A stretch of DNA of 64,000 nucleotides, taken from NCBI GenBank assembly GCA_000469685.2, contig LS997566.1, forward strand, positions 18,233,545 to 18,297,544, read 5' to 3'. Both the position numbers and the translations under genes were made by a program. The stretch comes from Haemonchus contortus. Its lineage: Eukaryota > Nematoda > Chromadorea > Rhabditida > Trichostrongylidae. The stretch's first letter is position 1. The number at the start of each line of letters is the position of its first letter. The notes under the pieces were generated by a model. The model worked only from the letters and a program-made list of their open reading frames with translations, was not told where the DNA came from and did not search any database. Positions 56,237 through 64,000 of this stretch are shown piece by piece.

Positions 56237-59200
56237 TTACATAGCTGCTTTTGAGCGGGAAAAACTGTAACTGCTATCGAAAAAAGCTTCGAAAAAAAAG
56301 AAGGAAAAGTCACCGGGCCATGTGCTGTCCGTATTTGAACTCATTGAGAAGTCTCGTATTAAGTCGCTGAACGAACGATCCTCAGACGAACAGTTGCTAC
56401 TTATGCTACAAGAAGAAATCATGCTACAAGAAATCATTTGAATAATATAGTACATTTATCAGAAAACAATTGAATCTAACCTTCGTACGGGGGAGTTTTT
56501 CATGGGGGTCAAGATTTCAGCCGATAGCTTCTCACTCTCGTGAACGGAACTTTCATCACATTCTGGCTTCAGATCAGTTACACATCCAACGCTACGAGTA
56601 TCACAACGGGAAGATTCAACTGAAGATCTTCTTTTCAAAACAAGATAATTCCAACTTTAGCCATCTGAACATTAGAGCGCAAAGTCAAAATCCCCTCAAG
56701 GGAAAGCTTTGGTTGGTGGTAATGTGATGGCGTTAAAATCTATATTGTACGGATAGTTTCGGTCATGTACGGATCAGTGATGTTCGAAAGAATGCATAAG
56801 CAAAAACATAAAGACAGAGCAGCTCTGAAATCACAAAGAAGCGATCGCACGCATAACGCACCTTCGTCAAGGTAAGTGCCCTTGTCAACAATGTCAATGA
56901 CTGCATCGGAGGTATCATTTTCACTGGAAAGTGTACACGCATCAGTCTCCGTTCCTCTTTCCGTTATTGAGTCCCTGCTGCTCGAGCGAATTTCTGAAAG
57001 TAATCGAAGTGTTTTTAACATTTACATGCCCACAAAGAATTTTAAGTCGTTTGGGTTTAATAACGGGACTGGTAATGGTGACCAACTAATTAGACTTTCA
57101 GGTTCTACGATCGTTCCGCTTTCTTGGTCTTTCATACTTCAGTGGGCAAAAAAAGGCATATTAGCCCTTTCTATGACAAGGACATTTACCAAATCTAAAC
57201 TATATCCTTTTTAAAAACGAAGAGAAAGCCGTCCATATGCTGGATGAGAAAAAGTTCTTATATGAATCCTCCGCATCAGCGATACTAGAACACGCCAGCT
57301 CCAAAGTGAGCGCGAACCACTTTGCGGCAGATGCTTTTTGATATCGGTTGTTACTTGGCTCATTACTTACAAGTTGGATCGCCTGCCTTGCTGCGGCCTT
57401 GTCCCTTTCTGCGCGGATGACGGAAGATTTGATTCGATCTTCCGTACCTGTCTTTCAAGTACTGATTTCGACTCCTCTAATCGCACAAGTTCCCAATCCA
57501 ATATAACAATCTTCGTAAAAACGTCCTTTCTCAGAAAAAGTAAGGCGTAGCATATCACTATTGACACTGTTTCTATGGGATTTTGCATTCCCGTTAAAAT
57601 AATATAAGAAGAAAACACATACAACAGTAGGTCCCTTATCTCGATTTTAACAAAGACTGGGGCATTGGCACCCCATTAACTTTGAAGGTGGTGAACAACA
57701 TGAATCTATTCTCTGTTTACTTATATGTGTTTTGCAAGGCGTTCAAAATAGCGACCAGTACCAAGCTCACAAAACAGCAACTTCCTCGTGAAGGAAGGGG
57801 ATTGGGGGGGGGGGGGGAATCAGCAAATCAGTCTTTGATCCAATTTCATGTACAAGGAACCCACTCTTTTGCGATGGCTACTTGCGCATGATTTCGTATG
57901 ATCAAGAACTTGGCGTTTTGTTATTATTTTTAGTATAATATCAATCTGGTGTTGGGAGAATTACTTCATATACCACACACCTTAAGTCTTACTCTTAGAA
58001 AGGAGAAAACCTAGGAGTATGTACAAAGAGTTTCTTTAAGACGTCAACAATGCCCGTTCAAAATGAAGAACTAAGCCAAGAAACCAGTATATATTCGCTC
58101 ATCACTACACAGCAAAACAATCGTTAACTTTAAGCGGTCAGCGAAGAACTGCCGTCAGCCTACTGTAAACTGGCAAACTTTTCCAGATTCTTCACACAAC
58201 CACAAAAAAAGCAGATAGTAAATTAGCTCACTGTATGGTAGAGGTCCTCCTATATTACCTTAAATCGCTTCATCAATGAAGTTCCATAAAAAATTCATAG
58301 TTTTAGACAAGTTTCAGGCGTGGCAATCTGCCACGGCCGTGCCGGAGCAAATCTTGCGACCCATGAGAATGATCCCGGTTTTGTATATGGTGTGGAATGT
58401 TATTTTACAACGATAATCCACTTTGACATGGTACATCGCCTGCATTTGCGATAGCACATTGTTTATGTCCGACGTCCGCTGGCCACATCCACTTGTGGTT
58501 TATCGGCAGGTAACTGTCATAGCTGGAGGAGAGGGCAACGAACGTACAACGTTGGCAATGTGCCACCGCAAAGAGAGGATGCGCCCACTCATTCTCACAC
58601 CTTAAGTGTTACTCTCAGAAAGATAGATGTTGCGAGAAAGCTATAATTCAGAGTAGTAAGAAAGTGCCCGAATTATTGTTTGCACTTCAACTTGAGGCCG
58701 TTAGCAAAAAGTATAAAGCAAGGTTTTGGACGACTGTGTTGTTGAAGATACAGCAGTGAACCAAATTGATTTCACATTAACTTTTCGACAAAGTGTTCAA
58801 CAATGTTACTTTGATGGAAATTCGAGTGGCGTAAGGAATAATTCCAACCTACTACAACGAAATATCGCTAAAGATGCATTACTTGAGGGAAAGTAAAATA
58901 AAAAAATATGTATCCTGTTGCATTAACCACTCTTCCTTCGCCGTAGTACCTTTGTTGTCTATGAAATGACCAAAAATGCGTACCTGCACTGGCTGTGGTG
59001 AAGGAGTTTAGGGCTGATATTTGGATTTTGGAACTGTTGTTGGAAATCATTTTAGCAGCTTTCCGTTTTCGCACCCCTTGCACTTTGACAAGTGAGTTTC
59101 GGCCATGATCCTTTTTCTTTCTACTGTAAGAGAAATTCCATATACGACGGGACATGTATATGGAGACTCGCCATGAAATTTAAAACTTACAACAGGCTAG

Positions 59201-59285
59201 CTACGACACTGGCCAGGTCGGTGGCATTTTTCAGCAACGACACTGGATGGAACATGGCCAAGGAATGGAACCGCCTAGCGGCACA
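56237..59285 (-). CDS. Multi-exon host gene with a coiled-coil segment; product unknown
   Basis: Exons in order are 59191-59285, 58984-59123, 57371-57447, a tentative 28-bp exon 57109-57136, 56862-56993, 56481-56619 and 56237-56423. Boundaries include TTTTCAG/GTAAGT for the first exon, TCTCTTACAG/GTACGC, a GTAAGT donor after exon 3, CTTTCAG/GTGCGT, and TCTTCAG/GTTAGA. Every junction is phase-consistent, and exons 1 and 2 have only one open frame. An ATG 30 bp into exon 1 (MFHPVSLLKNATDL) follows a TTTTCAG site, so exon 1 may be the trans-splice acceptor and true 5' end. The protein begins hydrophobic, becomes basic (RKKKDHGRN, VRKRKAAKM), has a short coiled coil (RIKSSVIRAERDKAAARQAIQ) and ends Ser/acid-rich (ERGTETDACTLSSEN, KLSAEILTPMKNSP). 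No named domain is recognised. The last exon is the least certain because its reverse strand is also open. Confidence 0.5.
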
Positions 59286-60076
59286 CTGAAAACAGAGTTT
59301 CAGAGTTTATCACTTAGTTGTTTAATAGGAACGAATAGAATAAATTATGAATCGGCTCAGAGGTGGCTCTCCATCAAAAAGACAACCGCCATATTATGAT
59401 CCGAGCAATAAATCCCGATAAATAACTATGATTCGGGCAATAAATTTGAGGTCAACTAAAGTCATTAATTATTGAACACATTTTACAACATGTTATACCG
59501 ATCCTAAAAAACATGAACAGAAATCAAACAACGTCATTCACTTTGAAACGACGAACACAATAAACTTGGGAAGGGTGGTTAAACAGAAGAATACATTCGT
59601 GCATACGAGGACTGCTAGTTTGGTTTTTGACGCGAATGATTTGAAATTGTTTTGAAGCTGAGGTCAACCGTCCACTGATCACGCTTAATTGCTTGTTTTC
59701 AGACGTTCCGTTGGCCTTCACACGGTTTTATGAAGAAGAACGGTGGTGAATACATGGTCGTTGTCAGCTCAAGGGAAAATGACACAGACCTGCACCGATA
59801 CTGCAAACAATGGTCACGGGACGCTGCTACTTCTCACCGAAAACCGCGCCACGTTCGCCGCACCCATCGCGCAGTCGCGCACTATGGAGGGAAAAGCTTG
59901 AATTCCAGGTGGAAGGAAACGGTAGTCGCCGCAGAACCTTTGCCGCTTACCGTGAAAGTTTGGGGAGAAGTACCCTCACCCGAATTGGAAACTTTCTTCC
60001 TATCGTGGATGAAACTAGGTCACGCCAGACACGTAGTCCACTGGTTGCTTTCAGAGAAAACGACGTGCAATGTTCG
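59286..60076. other. No gene recognised
   Basis: Region upstream of the minus-strand gene. From about 59730 it becomes GC-rich, with open frames in several phases on the plus strand, but composition alone explains them. Confidence 0.35.
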
Positions 60077-60238
60077 GTTGCTTTCAGACTTCGACGTCCG
60101 TCCTTCCGTCCGTACATCGCGTGCGTGCCGCGAAGGACAGGTATCGCAGAAGAACGACCGACTATCATCTTTCTAGAACCGCCATCGCGACACGCACGCA
60201 ACCGACGGACGGATGGACTTCGAAGTCTGAAAGCAAAC
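60077..60238. repeat. GC-rich palindrome
   Basis: Arm 60077-60136 (GTTGCTTTCAGACTTCGACG...) pairs imperfectly with 60180-60238 (...GACTTCGAAGTCTGAAAGCAAAC) around a centre of about 43 bp. It is probably the core of an inverted-repeat element within the GC-rich segment 59.7-60.3 kb. The long open frames crossing it on both strands are mirror shadows. Confidence 0.55.
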
Positions 60239-60796
60239 TTTAGTCGAGCGATTGACCAACGGACGGCGTTGCTGGTCACGTGTTGACAACACTGGACCGA
60301 TGGATAATGCTCATGCGGCCTCGAACGAAATCTGTTCTGAGTTGTTGGGATTTGGCCAGCAACGCTGTCTGTCGTTGGGTGGAACAATGCACGTCGTTGA
60401 ACACTGGAAGCACCCACTGCCATTTCGAGATGAACACATTTGAAGCGTGCAGAAATGCTTCTGGGAGAAGTGAATGAGATTTGCTTGTAAAGTAAGCAAA
60501 GTAAAGTAGAATGAAGCGTGTCGAGCTTTTTCCGTGTAAAAATAGAGGAATTAGAAAGGACGGCAGTAAAGCGGTGAGTTCAGGAGCTTGACCTCTCAGA
60601 GATGTGCAGAAACGCTGCAGCACCGCGGTATACGAATGTCCGCGCGCGAAAAACAATTCAAATCGCTTGCACGTTTAAACGTGTTCATTTCGAAATCGCA
60701 GCGGGCGGCGTTGCACGCGTCGGTGCGGCGTGACCCAGTTTCATCGATGATAGGAACGAAGCGCACCTCTCCCCGAATAGAAAGAGATGGGTTTCT

Positions 60797-61121
60797 GGTG
60801 AAAATGTAGTTGGGGGGTGCCAGCGCGCTTTTGTCTCTGCGTCTCGTCAGTTCTTACACTATCTAACATCTCACCCATCCCGGAGCTCCTCCCCTTTTGA
60901 AAAATAGGGAAGGAGCTCCGGGGTGGGTGAACAAATTGGATGTTCAATTCTTACCCCTTCCCAGCTTTTTGCACGAAATAATAATCTCTCCCACCCCGGA
61001 ACTCCTCCCCTAACTTTCAGAAGAGGAGGAATCCATCTCTGCGATCTCTATGCACTCTGCCGCCGGTGTCAGAGACGCAGAGAACAAAAGCGCGCTGGCA
61101 CCCTCCAACTACATTTTCACC
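60797..61121. mobile_element. 325-bp MITE with about 50-bp inverted repeats and 8-bp target duplication
   Basis: The left end GGTGAAAATGTAGTTGG (60797) is mirrored by CCAACTACATTTTCACC (ending 61121), and GGGTTTCT is duplicated exactly at 60789-60796 and 61122-61129. A second internal hairpin (GGAGCTCCTCCCC / GGGAAGGAGCTCC, about 60881-60920) lies inside. An 8-bp duplication fits hAT- or Merlin-type transposition; the termini do not settle which. Confidence 0.8.
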
Positions 61122-61195
61122 GGGTTTCTGGCATATTGACCATGCGTAACGCAGGGTTACTTTTCGTACTTCCTGTGTCTTTTTGGACAGAGTTA

Positions 61196-61498
61196 AAAGG
61201 ATAAAAGGATAAAGTTTTTGGCGTTAATCAATCCCGTCTGAGGAATGCGCCCCTGCACTCGACTTCCATTCAGAATCGAAGTGGCGTAATGGGTGCGTAT
61301 GTGGCCCATACAATGACTTGCGGTGGCCAGCCGATGTACAATTCAGTGTTTTTATCCTCCCAGTCGAGTCTGGTACCAATTATCGACCCCGGAGGTATGG
61401 AAGGCTTGGTTGGCCTTTGGCGGGCATCGACCCGGGATTCGATCCCCTGACCGCGCGTGTGATATAGTGCGCCACGTACCACTACACCACCCCCGCCC
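61196..61498 (-). mobile_element. tRNA-derived SINE, copy 6, with 13-bp target-site duplication
   Basis: The best-preserved copy. Minus-strand head GGGCGGGGGTGGTGTAGTGG, B-box GGATCGAATCCCGG (about 61431-61444 reversed), body as in the other copies, tail CGCCAAAAACTTTATCC with a short TTTATCC repeat. It is bracketed by exact TTGGACAGAGTTA at 61183-61195 and 61499-61511, which fixes both ends and shows L1/RTE-style target-primed insertion. Confidence 0.9.
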
Positions 61499-61511
61499 TT
61501 GGACAGAGTTA

Positions 61512-63430
61512 TCTCTTAAAAATGGTAGACAAAAGAACTCATTTGACTCAGAACTCAGTGTACTACTAATGGATATGATCATCTAAATTTCTGATAAAAG
61601 CACTGATTAACTTCGGTGCAGCGCCATTTTCACTTGTACTACTTGTAAGAATCTGTAGATGGAAGAGTAACCGTAACCCGAAAGACAAGATTGCGTTAGA
61701 ACTTTAACTGTCTGGGAAGGAAGTGTCTGAGAAGTAGATCATATCGGCTGGTAGGATTCTAGTCGAAAGTGGGAGTGTAGATCAACGGGAACCGCTTTTG
61801 CTTTGTGCAACGTTGCTTAACCTCGCGCATGGGTATGTCAGTTCACTGTATCCATGACTCATCTCATCATGCGTATTTAAGGCTCGCCGCCTGCTTCTCG
61901 AGGAGCACATCGACAATGTTTCCGCCCGACCATCGCCATTCACTGTCACAGCACCTCCGGCTTGTTACCTCTGGGCCAACGTCCTCCAACGAATGGCGCC
62001 ACCACTTCTTTCTGGCTGATCTCAACTATTCCATACAACCGGACAGATCTCTATTCTCTGCATATACTGATAAATGTTATATTCATACATGTGTGATGCA
62101 GAAGTATGAGAGGTCACAGGCGGGCACTTCCGCACTAGATTACTGGTAGCAACAAATCCGGAGTAAAGGAGGATAGGCGAAGGGTAATTGCTTTAATTTT
62201 GTTGAACCTCAATTAGAAAACGGTGCCTGATCAACTTCGTTTGCCTGATCATGACCTTTTGGCCTATGTGGGCGGCGGCTGCATTTCATCGATCACTGTG
62301 TAGCTATAGTAGTTTATGTTTATCAATCCCTGCCTTGAATCTCTCTTCCTGAAAATACACACATAGCAAAATTTTCTGAACCCGAGTCGTTCTTTTTCCA
62401 ATGGTAGCGTAAAGTATAGGGGGCCTGAGTGGTCTCAACACAAGTTGAGTTGGAGCTTTGCGCGAGCACTGAGTTCACTGATTCAAATGAGTTTTTTGAG
62501 AAAGTGGCAGTGAGGATCACATGTGTTCTGAAGAAAGTTTTATTCGCGGTCGAATTAGCAGAGTCCTTAGTGGTAATCTGTGTTGATAATCGTCAACAAA
62601 CTGGCGCTAATTAGGCGAGTAAGAAGAAGAGATTTCTGAAAGAACTGTAGCAGTTGAGGTGTCGTTCTGGAATTTGCTTAGCCCGAGTAAGCCTGCCTTG
62701 TGTCGTTTAAGAAGCTTCGAGAACTACTTCAAAATATTCGCCTAGTGGCAGTAAACGTGAGCACTACCTTACACATTTTATCCGTGTATTGCTTCAATTT
62801 TTTCACCATTATTTGTGTCGTTATTTGCTCGTTTATAATGTCTTTGCGAGATGGCCGTTTTATCGTAGCAGGTGAACCCTGCGGCAGGTACGCTGCATAA
62901 AGATGGGCTATCCACGTCTTAACGCAACCCCCAGGTTTCGCTTGCCTCCAAACAATATGGCGGCGGAACCAGCATTCAAGCAAGCAAGCGGCAAATTTTT
63001 GGCTGAGGCGACGGTCTTCTGTACCATCTGTTGTTCCTTGTACTCGGGCGTTCTCATCGCCTTGGCTGTCTGGCATCTTGACCGTCTCTTCATTGCAACA
63101 GATGCTCACCGCCGTTACCGTATCCGTGTTCTTTGTCTGCAGCCCGTGCGGCTCTCACAACTTCTTGCCTTTCCCATCATATCATCTTCTCGGCAGTTTT
63201 GTGCACGGACTGTTCACAGTTTCAAGCGAGTTTTCATCAAGTTCAATCTGATAACAGATTTTTGGCATTTCTAGGAGCTCCGACCTCGTGAATTCTCACG
63301 GGTTTTTGCAGTCATCAGAGAAATGCGACGGATGCACATCATTGTGGAATAATACCGCTACCACCGAGCCATCAGGACCAGTGATTCTTTACATGCTTGA
63401 CCGCCACAGTACTGTCCCGCCCCTGTCTAC
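61512..63430. other. No gene recognised; possible LTR/leader sequence at the right
   Basis: Open frames on both strands (plus 61805-62149; 62729-63274 both ways) have no decisive splice support. At 61876 TATTTAAGGCTCGCC resembles a core promoter. The right part may belong to the 5' LTR of the retrotransposon whose gag begins near 63.57 kb, but the second LTR lies outside the window. Confidence 0.3.
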
Positions 63431-63440
63431 GATATATAAA
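63431..63440 (+). promoter_or_regulatory. TATA box, probable LTR promoter
   Basis: GATATATAAA lies about 130 bp before the first gag-like codons. Its position is that expected for the U3/R promoter of an LTR retrotransposon, but the LTR boundaries are not seen. Confidence 0.35.
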
Positions 63441-63565
63441 CCCATGGAAGCACCATGGAGTCGTCCGACTGTATTCTCTGTATTCAGTCTACACCCCATT
63501 GACATTGACACGCAACCAGTTGTCGGTCGCGGCTTCGGGATCCCGGAAACGATTCCCAAGGGAAC

Positions 63566-64000
63566 TTGGAGGCAGAAGTTGTTACTGCTAACATCGAAGA
63601 CGTTGCCTCTGGTTCCGTTATGGTACCATTAGACAACTCTTTTTCCAGACTGGATGATTCGGCAGTGCTACATGCAAAGAATGGGAAGGCACCTCGTTAC
63701 GTAGCCTCGGCAGCTACTGCAGAGGTACGGAAGGAAGCCCGGTCTCAGACCCCGATCCTCGCTCGTCGCATTAGTGAAGTGAATGCTTCATTGTCTTCTG
63801 AGCTAAATGAGTCGTTTACAGCATTAAGTAGTCGGTCGGGAGCTACATCAACCATTGCACTGCTGGCCCAATTCACTTTAGCCGAAGATAACTCCGTTCA
63901 CCGGATTGTCAGAGGATGAGACTCAATTCTCCATTTGGTTGCGCCGCTTGGACAATGTAATCCGTATGCGTCCGTCTGAACTCACCAGCGAGCAGAAGGC
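63566..64000 (+). pseudogene. LTR-retrotransposon gag, 5' part, frameshifted and cut by window end
   Basis: The first frame (EAEVVTANIEDVASG to LLAQFTLAEDN, 63566-63919) is Ala/Ser-rich. In the next frame, from about 63879, GLSEDETQFSIWLRRLDNV and RMRPSELTSEQKA match the start of the capsid-type domain of strongylid LTR-element gag proteins. The change of frame between them, with a TAG just upstream in the second frame, indicates a frameshift mutation or an annotation-relevant indel. Gag should continue beyond base 64000, followed by pol. Confidence 0.65.

Noticed and set aside
56246..56406. Plus-strand Lys/Glu-rich frame (KKEKSPGHVLSVFELIEK...)
   Set aside because: It reads well but has no acceptor with a pyrimidine tract, whereas the minus-strand exon over it is phase-linked to its neighbour. 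Kept only as a caveat.
57371..57529. Longer exon reading KDVFTKIVILDWELVRLEESK
   Set aside because: Its acceptor (TTTCTGAG) is poor and its phase does not fit the preceding exon; the shorter exon 57371-57447 fits in phase.
59730..60477. Several overlapping long frames on both strands (up to 158 codons)
   Set aside because: GC-rich palindromic sequence has few stop codons; frames mirror each other and lack splice sites.
1..64000. CRISPR arrays, bacterial operons, plasmid or phage genes
   Set aside because: No regularly spaced short repeats, no ribosome-binding-site-led gene runs; the exon-intron structure and repeats are eukaryotic.

Overview
The window reads as nuclear DNA from a parasitic nematode, most probably a strongylid of the hookworm type (Necator/Ancylostoma group). 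The evidence is low coding density, exons of about 40-250 bp with AT-rich introns bounded by GT and TTTCAG-like acceptors, and a repeat load typical of those genomes: RTE-like LINEs, mariner and Tc1 elements, tRNA-derived SINEs and an LTR element with a strongylid-type gag. No bacterial-style gene, operon, rRNA, genuine tRNA gene or CRISPR array was seen. All calls were made by eye, without database searches; the species assignment is an inference.

Host genes. Most listed open frames are shadows. Real exons were recognised where a good acceptor, an open frame and a good donor coincide and codon phase carries across the intron. This gives: a minus-strand gene at 12.3-14.2 kb (five phase-consistent exons, 3' end included); the 3' end of a plus-strand gene at 16.7-17.3 kb; minus-strand exons at 18.9-20.4 kb; a convergent pair at 25.5-29.3 kb (plus strand ending at 27668, minus strand ending at 27847); a plus-strand exon pair near 54.7 kb; and a minus-strand gene at 56.2-59.3 kb. 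Isolated plus-strand exons lie at 1.2, 2.6, 6.1 and 9.6 kb. None of the encoded peptides matches a family I recognise. Several are Ser/charge-rich and look intrinsically disordered, so no function is assigned.

Mobile DNA. The 30-51 kb third is mostly transposons: a decayed LINE on the minus strand (31.0-32.8 kb); three large palindromic fold-back elements of one class (33.5-34.9, 36.1-37.6 and 40.9-42.3 kb), each with long inverted arms, a TAA/TTA target duplication and a tRNA-like A-box/B-box segment in each arm; a mariner remnant (39.0-40.2 kb); a second mariner-like element (40.4-43.1 kb) split by one fold-back; RTE LINE fragments (43.6-44.2 and 48.0-50.9 kb), the latter split by a 1278-bp mariner; and a Tc1-like element (46.2-47.7 kb). 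SINE copies are scattered at 10.2, 15.2, 22.1, 25.9, 30.8 and 61.2 kb. Short inverted-repeat (MITE-like) elements sit at 7.1, 45.8 and 60.8 kb. The right edge cuts through an LTR-retrotransposon gag.

The most unusual structures are the fold-back family, two of whose members carry coding-like segments between their arms, and a spliced coding exon in the 12.3-14.2 kb gene that lies antisense to tRNA-like promoter boxes.
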